This document shows positions 17,767 to 25,139 of a stretch of 64,000 nucleotides of DNA, in pieces. Position 1 is the first letter of the stretch. Each line of letters starts with the position of its first letter. The translations under genes and the position numbers were made by a program. Source of the DNA: Telluribacter sp035998675. GTDB taxonomy: Bacteria; Bacteroidota; Bacteroidia; Cytophagales; Spirosomataceae. Below the pieces are notes generated by a model. The model was given only the letters and a program-made list of their open reading frames with translations. It searched no databases and was not told where the DNA came from. The stretch covers positions 186,001 to 250,000 of the forward strand of contig NZ_DASYHI010000018.1 of assembly GCF_035998675.1 (NCBI RefSeq), given 5' to 3'.

Positions 17767-18828
17767 ATGAGCAGTAACCCCACCCGCCGCCAATTTGCCA
17801 AAGCCGCCGCCCTTACTACGGCCGCGCTAGCATTTAAGCCGTTTTATATCTTACAGGCCCGTCCCAAACTGGACGGGGAAATCCTCGGTCACGGGGGGCA
17901 ACGCTACCGGCTGCAGCAGGGCTGGGGTAATCTGGATTCGTCCAAGTTTCCGGTCAAGAACTGCCACGAAATGGTGCAGGACAAGCAGGGGCGGCTGATT
18001 ATGATTGGCGACGAAACCAAAAATAATATCCTGATATACGACCGCTCGGGCAAGCTGCTTGATAGCTGGGGGCACGAGTTTCCCGGCGGCCACGGCCTCA
18101 CGCTCTGGAATGCCAACGGGGAAGAGTTCCTGTTCATCTGCGACCCGAATTTGAGTAAGGTTTTCAAGACCGACATGAAAGGGAACATCCTGATGACCAT
18201 CGAGCACCCGTCCAAAGTAGGTGCCTACAAGGCGGACGCTCCCTTTAAGCCGACCGAAACGGCCATTGGTCCGGATGGTACCATCTACATTGCCGATGGC
18301 TACGGTTCGCAGTGGGTACTTCGTTATTCGGCCAAAGGTGAGTATATTGATAAATTCGGCGGCCCCGGCGATGGCGATGATCAGTTTGCCACCGCCCACG
18401 GTGTCGCAATTGACAACCGGGATAAGGCCAATCCGACGGTACTGGTTACGTCCCGGATTCATAACTCGTTCAAGCGATTCACGCTGGACGGCAAGTACAT
18501 TTCCAGTATATTCCTGCCGGGAGCCTACGTATGTCGCCCGGTTGTGAAGGATGATAAAGTATACGCCGGTGTATGCTGGTCGCGCTTAAAGTACCTCAAT
18601 CAGACCCCTAATTCGGGCTTTGTAACGATCCTGGATAAAAACAATAAAGTAATCTCCAATCCGGGGGGTACCAAGCCCGAGTACAAGAACGGACAACTGC
18701 AACTGATGGTGCAGGAGAAGCCCCTGTTTATGCACTGCCACGACGTGTGTATTGACGAGGACGAGAATATCTACATCTGCCAGTGGAACGCCAAACAGAC
18801 CTATCCGGCCAAACTGGTGCGCGTATAG
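17767..18828 (+). CDS. exported NHL-repeat/six-bladed beta-propeller protein
   Basis: 353 residues with a Tat signal (NPTRRQFAKAAALTTAALAF, R7-R8). The mature part has repeated propeller strands such as GRLIMIGDETKNNILIYDRSGKLL, GPDGTIYIADGYGSQWVLRYSAKGEYIDKFGGPGDG and HGVAIDNRDK, and ENIYICQWNAK near the end, as in NHL or peptidylglycine-amidating lyase-like propellers. Periplasmic; ligand or enzyme activity is unknown. In Bacteroidota and Planctomycetes such proteins often lie near DUF1501/DUF1549 genes, as here. Ends with a terminator at 18857. Confidence 0.82.
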   Translation: MSSNPTRRQFAKAAALTTAALAFKPFYILQARPKLDGEILGHGGQRYRLQQGWGNLDSSKFPVKNCHEMVQDKQGRLIMIGDETKNNILIYDRSGKLLDSWGHEFPGGHGLTLWNANGEEFLFICDPNLSKVFKTDMKGNILMTIEHPSKVGAYKADAPFKPTETAIGPDGTIYIADGYGSQWVLRYSAKGEYIDKFGGPGDGDDQFATAHGVAIDNRDKANPTVLVTSRIHNSFKRFTLDGKYISSIFLPGAYVCRPVVKDDKVYAGVCWSRLKYLNQTPNSGFVTILDKNNKVISNPGGTKPEYKNGQLQLMVQEKPLFMHCHDVCIDEDENIYICQWNAKQTYPAKLVRV

Positions 18829-18856
18829 CAGTATTAAAAAATACCATGAAGTACCG

Positions 18857-18882
18857 GCCCGGATAAACATCCGGGCTTTTTT
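18857..18882 (+). terminator. Rho-independent terminator after the propeller gene
   Basis: GCCCGGAT-AAAC-ATCCGGGC followed by six T. It lies 28 bp past the stop codon and separates this unit from the dehydrogenase gene. Confidence 0.9.
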
Positions 18883-18960
18883 AGTAAACAATTTGTAGGT
18901 GGCAGGAGTAAAAAGAAAAAGGAATTAATGTAAATTAGCAAAGTACCAACCCATACCAGC

Positions 18961-19980
18961 TTGAAAACGCTCAGTCTCCGCGAACCCGGACAATTTGAAT
19001 TTCTGGATATCTCTTTTGAACCTACTTTGCAGGAAGGCGAAACCCTGGTAAAAGTACTGCGGGTGGGCATCTGCGGGACCGACCTGCACGCCTTCCGGGG
19101 CAAACAACCTTTTTTCTCGTATCCGCGGGTACTTGGCCACGAGCTGGCGGTAGAAGTAGTCGAAATCAGCGGTGACTCCTACGGGCTGAAAGTGGGGGAC
19201 CGCTGCTCCGTAGAACCCTACCTGGACTGCGGACAGTGCCAGGCCTGCCGCCGGGGCCTGACCAACTGCTGCGAAAAGCTTCAGGTACTGGGCGTACACA
19301 TTGACGGGGGCATGGCGGAGTACCTGATAGTACCCACCGACAAGCTACACCCTTCCAACCGCCTTAAAGAAGACCAGTTGGCTATCATAGAAACGCTGGC
19401 CATCGGAGGACACGCCGTGGAGCGGGCCGAACTGGGTACGGAGGACATCGTGCTGGTCATTGGGGCCGGGCCCATTGGCCTTTCGGTGATAGAGTTTGTG
19501 AAAATGGCCGGCGCTACGCTGGTGGTAGCTGACCGGGAAGAAAGCCGGTTAAAGTTTTGTGAAGAGAGGATGGGGGTAAAGCATACCCTGCTGGCCGATG
19601 AGTGGTTCCACGAGCGGCTCCTCACACTCTTTGACGGATACCTGCCTACCGTAGTATTCGATGCCACCGGCAATCCGGCGTCTATGATGAAGGCCTTCGA
19701 ATACTGTGCGCACGGCGGAAAGCTGGTTTACGTGGGGCTGTTTCAGGGAGAGGTGACGTTTCATGATCCGTCGTTCCACCGTAAGGAGCTCACCCTGCTG
19801 GCCAGCCGTAACGCTACCCACCATACGTTTCGTACCATTATCAATCATCTTGAAAATGGCCGCATGGGCCCAACCCCCTGGATTACGCATCAGCTTTCCT
19901 TCGACGAATTACCCGCGCAGTTCCCATCCCTGCTGGAACCATCCAATGGTACCATCAAAGCCGTAGTACAACTCCAGTAA
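18961..19980 (+). CDS. zinc-dependent alcohol/polyol dehydrogenase
   Basis: 339 residues from a TTG start at 18961; the first downstream Met is well inside the fold. It is a medium-chain dehydrogenase: catalytic zinc C38, H60, E61 (GICGTDLH, GHE), structural zinc C90, C93, C96, C104 (CGQCQACRRGLTNCC), and the Rossmann motif VIGAGPIGLS. Relatives oxidise sugars, sugar acids (galactonate, threonine) or polyols with NAD(P); the substrate cannot be read, though the sugar context suggests a polyol or aldose. Its stop codon directly abuts the stop of the convergent membrane-protein gene. Confidence 0.88.
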   Translation: MKTLSLREPGQFEFLDISFEPTLQEGETLVKVLRVGICGTDLHAFRGKQPFFSYPRVLGHELAVEVVEISGDSYGLKVGDRCSVEPYLDCGQCQACRRGLTNCCEKLQVLGVHIDGGMAEYLIVPTDKLHPSNRLKEDQLAIIETLAIGGHAVERAELGTEDIVLVIGAGPIGLSVIEFVKMAGATLVVADREESRLKFCEERMGVKHTLLADEWFHERLLTLFDGYLPTVVFDATGNPASMMKAFEYCAHGGKLVYVGLFQGEVTFHDPSFHRKELTLLASRNATHHTFRTIINHLENGRMGPTPWITHQLSFDELPAQFPSLLEPSNGTIKAVVQLQ

Positions 19981-20739
19981 TTAGCGGATGAGGCGTAAGG
20001 TAAGACCGTTGAGCAGCATAGTACCTACAGTTAGCAGGAGGTAAGCCCAGCCAATGGGCATAATAGGAGCCAGAAAATAAACGCCAACCAGAAAAGCCGT
20101 AAAGCCGTAACCCGCCAGCAGGAGTCCGTACAGGATACGGGAAGTGGCATCGCTGCCTTGCTGGGCGTGGGTAAAAACCGCTAGGGTAGAGGTCATTATA
20201 GGAAAAGGAGTAAGGATACCACTCCACTCAGGGCCCAGTAGCTCGGCCGCCTGGGTAAGCCCCACCACAAACAACGTAGCCACCAGCATGCGTAGCGGAA
20301 TATCGAACCGCGGCTGGCGAAGGATGGCCGGGATGTTTTTGGGCTTGGGAAAAAAGTAAAGAGTAAGCGAAAGGACTACTACATTCAGGCCGGTAGCTAC
20401 GGCCAGGGACGGTGTGTTGTCCAGCGATAAAAAGGCCAGGACAAAGAAAGTGACGTAGCTTAGGAGTACCGTTGGTAGCCAGGCCAACCGGTACGACAAA
20501 CCCGCATAGGTAAACGCAAACAGAATGGTACCCGCCGAGCCCATCAGAGCCGAAGGTATGGTAGCGGCCACGAAAGCAGGGCCCTGCTCCCAGGCCATAA
20601 AGAATGAGATAGGACCCGCTACCCACGGAAAACCACCAATCCAGCCACCCAGGCCCGCTCCCCACCGCCGGATGGCCAGCGTCACACAGGCAATCAGAAC
20701 GGGCACAAGTACTATTTTGAGGAGAAGAATGTAGCTCAC
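19981..20739 (-). CDS. polytopic membrane protein with internal duplication
   Basis: 252 residues with about eight hydrophobic segments. The two halves look related: GGFPWVAGPISFFMAWEQG in the first corresponds to TPFPIMTSTLAVFTHAQQG in the second, each followed by a small-residue helix. This is the pattern of a small transporter built by duplication of a four-helix unit. I do not recognise the family with certainty. It is convergent with the dehydrogenase gene with no gap between the stop codons. Confidence 0.75.
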   Translation of the reverse strand: MSYILLLKIVLVPVLIACVTLAIRRWGAGLGGWIGGFPWVAGPISFFMAWEQGPAFVAATIPSALMGSAGTILFAFTYAGLSYRLAWLPTVLLSYVTFFVLAFLSLDNTPSLAVATGLNVVVLSLTLYFFPKPKNIPAILRQPRFDIPLRMLVATLFVVGLTQAAELLGPEWSGILTPFPIMTSTLAVFTHAQQGSDATSRILYGLLLAGYGFTAFLVGVYFLAPIMPIGWAYLLLTVGTMLLNGLTLRLIR

Positions 20740-21031
20740 TGCAAAAATTTCGGCATCTGGTTAATCAGCCGCAAAGGTACGGGCTTTTTCCTTTGTACCG
20801 TGCGGGTCCCTGAGTTTTAAATCCTGGAAGCAGTAGTTTAATCCGGAAGAAAGAGTTGCCGGACGTTCGTATTTGTTAATGTGAATGCTTTTACTTGTTG
20901 CTATTTGAATCAGTCTGGGTGAAGGACGAATTAACAACGATTACTAAATTCCTTGCTTCTCAAAAAATACAGGTCAGGTATAATCTTTTTTGGTTAAAAG
21001 TCTGAGCATAAAAAACAAAATTGAGTAACAC

Positions 21032-21062
21032 TTGCAACATTGTTGCATAAAACTTAGTTTTG
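21032..21062 (+). promoter_or_regulatory. promoter of the TonB receptor gene
   Basis: TTG (21032-21034), 20-bp spacer, TAGTTTTG (21055-21062, consensus TAnnTTTG), 23 bp before the ATG. The -33 element lies inside the 15-bp operator, so repressor binding would occlude it. Confidence 0.65.
21033..21047. promoter_or_regulatory. Zur/Fur-type operator, copy 1
   Basis: TGCAACATTGTTGCA, a perfect 7-1-7 inverted repeat, identical to 24697-24711. A further half site TGCAACA overlaps the end of the -7 element at 21061-21067. The 7-1-7 geometry and the linked Fur-family gene make this a likely zinc box. Confidence 0.8.
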
Positions 21063-21085
21063 CAACAGAGTAGCATGTACAGACA

Positions 21086-23455
21086 ATGACAAAAGAACGG
21101 AAACGGAATAGATTAACCAAAGGCTTGTTTCAGCGGGTAGGGGTGTCCCTGTTGCTGCTGTGTCTGTATTCTATCCCGGCCGTATTTGCTCAGCAGGCCC
21201 CCTGTGATTGTTTTGTAAAAGGAATAGTGCGCGACAAACACACAGGACAGCCTGTTGCCGGGGCTACCATAGCCCTACTCGGGGAAAATAAAGGAGTATT
21301 TACGGATAAAGACGGACGGTATCAGATCGAACGTCTGTGCCCCGGCCGGTACGAGCTGGAGTGCCGTATTATTGGGTACCAGCCTTTCAGCGAAACCATT
21401 GACCTTACCGCCGGGCACGAAGAAGACTTTGCGCTGACCGAAGATGAAATTCACCTGAAAGACGTAGAAATTACCGCTCACCGCACCGACGCCCCCAGCT
21501 CTCAACCACTAAGTACCCTAACCGGGCAGGACCTGGCCCGAACCCGTGGACAATCCCTGGCGGAAAGTCTGAGGGGTATTACAGGCGTTACTACTCTACA
21601 AACGGGCTCTTCCATTTCTAAACCTGTAATTCACGGCCTGCATAGCAATCGGGTACTGATCATGAACAACGGCGTGCGGCAGGAAGGCCAGCAGTGGGGC
21701 TCAGAACATGCTCCCGAAATTGACCCGTTTATCGCCACCCGGCTATCTGTAGTAAAAGGAGCCGCCGGTGTTCGGTACGGTTCTGATGCCATTGGAGGGG
21801 TAATTCTGGTGGAACCTGAGGAGCTGCCAATTGGCAAGCCAATCAGCGGCGAGTTTAATGCAGTGGGTTTTTCCAACGGTCGCCAGGGGGTCTTTTCCAG
21901 TACGTTACAGGGGGGTATAAAAGGTCTTAAGGAAGTAGGGTGGCGGGCGCAGGGTACCTTCAAGCGCGGCGGAAATATTCATACCCCCGATTACTTTCTG
22001 GCAAATACCGGTACCCGGGAGCGAAACTTTTCCCTGGCGGCGGGCTTTCGCCGGAAGGCTTTTGGGGCCGAAGTCTTTTTCAGCCATTTTGATACGCAGC
22101 TGGGTATATTTTCGGGAGCGCATATTGGTAGCGTTACGGATCTGCTACAGGTCATAGAAAGGGGCGAACCTTTTGTAAAAGGCAATTTTAGCTACGACAT
22201 CGGTCGGCCCTTTCAGGACGTGGCTCATAACATGGTGAAGGGGGAGGCGCACTACCATTTTGCCGACGGGCACCGTATTCAGTGGGTGTCGGCCTGGCAG
22301 TACAACGACCGATCCGAGTTTGACTTGCACCGTCCGCGCAATGACTCGTTGGCGGGTCTCAACCGCCCCGAGCTGAACTTTCGCCTGACCACCTTTACCA
22401 ACGACATTACCTGGGACCATAAGCCCATTGCCAATAAACTGGCCGGTCAGGTGGGCATAAGTACCCTGTACCAGTACAACCTCATGAGTGGCCGCCCGCT
22501 GATTCCCAACTTCGACCAGTGGAACGTTGGCTTGTTCCTGATTGAGCGGCTCGTGCAGGACGGCTGGGAGTGGGAGGCGGGTCTTCGGTACGACTACCGT
22601 TACCTGACCACCTACCGCCTTGTGAACCGGGTACCGCAAACCGACGAGTTCCGCTTCAGTAGTGCCTCGGGTACCCTGGGCGTTACCCGCTCTGTTAGCG
22701 AAAAACTATCGGCCCGGCTTAATGTAGGTACGGCCTGGCGGGCTCCTAATGTAAGTGAGTTGTTCAGTGATGGGGTACACCACGGTGCGGCGGCCTACGA
22801 AGAGGGAGACCGCACGCTACGGCCCGAGCAGGCTATCAATACCGTGGCGAGTGTGGCGTTTGATACTGACCGCTTCAATTGGGAAATAGGGGCGTACCAT
22901 AATTACATAGCTCACTACATCTATCTTAAGCCGCAGCCGGAGCCAATCCTGACTATCAGGGGCGCTTTTCCCTACTTTCGTTACACCCAAACCGACGCCA
23001 CCTTCACCGGAATTGACGCTTCGCTGGGTTGGAAGCTGTCGGGACGGTGGTCCTGGAAGAGCAAAGCCTCCTACCTGCGGGTGTACGACCAGCGCAACGA
23101 GCAGTACCTGGTTATGATCCCGCCCAACCGCTGGGACAATCAGCTGGCCTTTACCATAGGGAGAGCCGGAAAGTGGCAGGGGTTGTTTGTGTCGGCGGGG
23201 AACCTGTGGGTGGGTGAGCAGCGACGCGTACCCCTGAACAGTGATTTTGCGCCGCCGCCACCGGCTTATTCGCTGTGGAATATTATGGCGGGAGGTACTT
23301 TGGCTATCACCGCTAAACAACAGGTAGAGGTAGGCCTGACGGTACATAACCTGCTGGATACAAGGTACCGCGACTACCTGAACCGCTTCCGCTACTTCTC
23401 CGACGAAATGGGACGAAACATTTCTTTACGGCTGAAATGGCGGTTCGGAGCCTAA
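21086..23455 (+). CDS. TonB-dependent outer-membrane receptor, probably for zinc
   Basis: 789 residues. A signal peptide ends near VFAQQ, followed by a carboxypeptidase-regulatory-like domain (VKGIVRDKHTGQPVAGATIALLGENKGVFTDKDG), a plug (about 125-245) with SKPVIHGLHSNRVLIMNNGVRQ and GSDAIGGVILVEP, and a 22-strand barrel ending in NISLRLKWRF. The plug resembles that of ZnuD/metal-type receptors rather than SusC. The operator overlapping its promoter matches that before the MerC-like gene, and a Fur-family repressor gene is 0.7 kb downstream, so zinc uptake across the outer membrane is the best guess. A lipoprotein gene follows by 69 bp. Confidence 0.85.
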   Translation: MTKERKRNRLTKGLFQRVGVSLLLLCLYSIPAVFAQQAPCDCFVKGIVRDKHTGQPVAGATIALLGENKGVFTDKDGRYQIERLCPGRYELECRIIGYQPFSETIDLTAGHEEDFALTEDEIHLKDVEITAHRTDAPSSQPLSTLTGQDLARTRGQSLAESLRGITGVTTLQTGSSISKPVIHGLHSNRVLIMNNGVRQEGQQWGSEHAPEIDPFIATRLSVVKGAAGVRYGSDAIGGVILVEPEELPIGKPISGEFNAVGFSNGRQGVFSSTLQGGIKGLKEVGWRAQGTFKRGGNIHTPDYFLANTGTRERNFSLAAGFRRKAFGAEVFFSHFDTQLGIFSGAHIGSVTDLLQVIERGEPFVKGNFSYDIGRPFQDVAHNMVKGEAHYHFADGHRIQWVSAWQYNDRSEFDLHRPRNDSLAGLNRPELNFRLTTFTNDITWDHKPIANKLAGQVGISTLYQYNLMSGRPLIPNFDQWNVGLFLIERLVQDGWEWEAGLRYDYRYLTTYRLVNRVPQTDEFRFSSASGTLGVTRSVSEKLSARLNVGTAWRAPNVSELFSDGVHHGAAAYEEGDRTLRPEQAINTVASVAFDTDRFNWEIGAYHNYIAHYIYLKPQPEPILTIRGAFPYFRYTQTDATFTGIDASLGWKLSGRWSWKSKASYLRVYDQRNEQYLVMIPPNRWDNQLAFTIGRAGKWQGLFVSAGNLWVGEQRRVPLNSDFAPPPPAYSLWNIMAGGTLAITAKQQVEVGLTVHNLLDTRYRDYLNRFRYFSDEMGRNISLRLKWRFGA

Positions 23456-23524
23456 GACTGTACTACTTTTCTATAAAGCTTTTTATTCAAGTTAAACTGG
23501 TAATTTTTTAAACTAAATTTTGGT

Positions 23525-24094
23525 ATGAACATGAATCGTAAATTGTTTGGATGGGGACTACTAATGGGGATGATGGTACTGCTGACCGATTGCCGCCGGG
23601 CCGATGATCCCGAACCACAGGACGAAAACGAACTCATAACTACGGTGCGCCTGCACTTTACCGAGCAGGGTACTACCACGGTCAATACCTTTGAGTACAA
23701 AGATCCCGATGGAGATGGTGGTAACGCTCCCACCCGTTTTGACCAGATAAGGCTCAAACCGAATACCACCTACAATATGACCGTTGAGATTCTGGACGAA
23801 AGTAAAAGTCCGGCTGAGAATATAACTGAGGAAATAGCCGAAGAGGCCGACGAGCATTTGATGGTGTATACGGCTACCCCCGCCAGCCTCCTGACTTATA
23901 CCTACGGAGACAAGGACAGCCGTAATCAGCCCCTCGGGTTAACTGGTACCGCCCGCACGGGTGCTGCCGGTACGGGTACGCTGAAAGTACAACTACGCCA
24001 CCAGCCACCGGTTAATGGTACCCCGGTAAAAAATGGCACTGCCGCCCCCGGTAGTGATGATATAAACCTGGATTTTGGACTGAGGGTAGAGTAG
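23525..24094 (+). CDS. small lipoprotein of the zinc-receptor cluster
   Basis: 189 residues. Signal peptide with a lipobox-like VLLTDC. The mature part has an acidic run (DDPEPQDENE), TTVRLHFTEQG and KDPDGDGGNAP segments and ends in INLDFGLRVE. Similar proteins in Bacteroidota sit directly behind TonB metal receptors and are annotated only as periplasmic-binding-fold-like; the function is unknown. Acidic residues could bind metal. Likely cotranscribed with the receptor. Confidence 0.75.
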   Translation: MNMNRKLFGWGLLMGMMVLLTDCRRADDPEPQDENELITTVRLHFTEQGTTTVNTFEYKDPDGDGGNAPTRFDQIRLKPNTTYNMTVEILDESKSPAENITEEIAEEADEHLMVYTATPASLLTYTYGDKDSRNQPLGLTGTARTGAAGTGTLKVQLRHQPPVNGTPVKNGTAAPGSDDINLDFGLRVE

Positions 24095-24100
24095 GGAAGT

Positions 24101-24187
24101 TAATTTTGAATGAGTGAATTGTGAATGATTGTAAAACGCATGCTGATGCCTATTCACTCAATCTATTATTCCCTCATTCAAAATTTA
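24101..24187. repeat. inverted-repeat element between convergent genes
   Basis: AATTTTGAATGAG (24102-24114) and CTCATTCAAAATT (24173-24185) are perfect 13-bp outer arms; inside are GTGAATGA and TTCACTCA words. It spans the gap between the lipoprotein gene and the Fur-family gene and overlaps the stop of the latter. It could fold in RNA on either strand and act as a bidirectional mRNA end. Confidence 0.6.
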
Positions 24188-24598
24188 ATTACAGGCCGGA
24201 CAACGGCCCTGAATGAGCAGGTTAAGTTCGTTGGCGCGGTAGCCGTCGGGAAGTTGCACGGCCGGTATATGTACATTGGCCAGGCAGTTGGTCTGCCCGC
24301 ATTGAATGCATTTAAAATGGATGTGGTCGTGGTGGTGGTCGTGCTCGGAGCAGTGGTCTTTGCACAGGGCGTAGCGGACGCCCTCATCGTCTAGTACCTT
24401 ATGAATAATTCCTTTTTCCAGGAAGGTCTTCAGAGTCCGGTAAATGGTGACCCGGTCGAAACGTTCGCCCAGGTAGTTTTCAATATCTCCGTGCGAAAGG
24501 GCCACTTCCTTACTGAGAAAAGTATCCAGGATGTCCTCCCGGCAGGAAGTACTCCGCAGGTTGTGGTCTTTGAGGGTATCTTTTACAAAACTTTCCAT
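24185..24598 (-). CDS. Fur-family repressor, probably zinc-responsive (Zur)
   Basis: 137 residues, a normal length. Winged helix with SHGDIENYLGERFDRVTIYRTLKTFLEKGIIHKV, then a His/Asp-rich sensing region (CKDHCSEHDHHHDHIHFKC) and a structural zinc site made of CIQC and CPAC at the C-terminus. Fur family members use a metal as corepressor. Zinc is favoured because the gene lies between a MerC-like gene and a TonB receptor that share the operator TGCAACATTGTTGCA, and the divergent intergenic region upstream of this gene contains one copy, allowing autoregulation. Iron, manganese or peroxide sensing cannot be excluded from sequence alone. Confidence 0.85.
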   Translation of the reverse strand: MESFVKDTLKDHNLRSTSCREDILDTFLSKEVALSHGDIENYLGERFDRVTIYRTLKTFLEKGIIHKVLDDEGVRYALCKDHCSEHDHHHDHIHFKCIQCGQTNCLANVHIPAVQLPDGYRANELNLLIQGRCPACN

Positions 24599-24696
24599 AC
24601 TCGTTAAGCCGGTGGTTCACCAGGTAAATTTACACTCTTCGTCTTAGTAATACTAAAAATAAGTGAAAAGGAGGGAGAGAATTAAACAATTAATAA

Positions 24697-24711
24697 TGCA
24701 ACATTGTTGCA
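24697..24711. promoter_or_regulatory. Zur/Fur-type operator, copy 2
   Basis: TGCAACATTGTTGCA, identical to 21033-21047, in the divergent region between the Fur-family gene and the MerC-like gene. Confidence 0.8.
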
Positions 24712-24737
24712 GAAGATATAGTTTCCACCTACCTTTG
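24707..24737 (+). promoter_or_regulatory. promoter of the MerC-like gene
   Basis: TTG (24707-24709) lies inside the operator, followed by a 20-bp spacer and TACCTTTG (24730-24737, consensus TAnnTTTG). The ATG is only 8 bp further, so the transcript has almost no leader. The geometry is the same as at the TonB receptor. Confidence 0.7.
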
Positions 24738-24745
24738 TAGCTGAT

Positions 24746-25138
24746 ATGAAACCACAACCGATACATACACACGGAAGAGCCGATTACGTAGGGATTGCAG
24801 GATCGTTGCTTTGTATCGTACACTGCCTGCTGACCCCGGCCCTGGCCTTAGGTACCTCCCTGTCGGCCAGCCACCATGTCGTGGCGGGTTTTCTTCACCT
24901 CGACTACCTGTTTATACTGGTCAATGGCCTGGCCGTATTCTATGCTACACGCGAACACAAATTTCCGGTAGTAAAAGGGTTGCTCTGGCTGGCTTTCGGG
25001 CTGTTTGCTGTGTCGCTTCTATTTGAAAATCAGGCCTCTGCTTTTGTGTGGTTGGGGTACGTAGGCTCCGGTTTGCTGGTGGTGGGGCATGCTATTAACC
25101 TCCTGCTGTGTCGTCCCTGGCTGATGGCCCAGAAGTAA
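24746..25138 (+). CDS. MerC-domain membrane protein
   Basis: 130 residues with four hydrophobic segments. The MerC signature is GSLLCIVHCLLTPALAL (Cys-x2-His-Cys in the first membrane helix), a metal-binding motif known from mercury transport proteins. No other mer genes are present, and the gene is preceded by the same operator as the TonB receptor, so a role in zinc movement across the inner membrane is the favoured inference. Its stop is 1 bp from that of the convergent serine hydrolase gene. Confidence 0.85.
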   Translation: MKPQPIHTHGRADYVGIAGSLLCIVHCLLTPALALGTSLSASHHVVAGFLHLDYLFILVNGLAVFYATREHKFPVVKGLLWLAFGLFAVSLLFENQASAFVWLGYVGSGLLVVGHAINLLLCRPWLMAQK

Positions 25139-25139
25139 G

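Larger units (their letters stand above)
20740..21085. other. 346-bp divergent intergenic region
   Basis: It lies between the membrane-protein gene (minus) and the TonB receptor (plus). I see no gene. The right end carries the Zur-type box and promoter of the receptor (separate entries); the rest is AT-rich without obvious structure. Confidence 0.6.
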
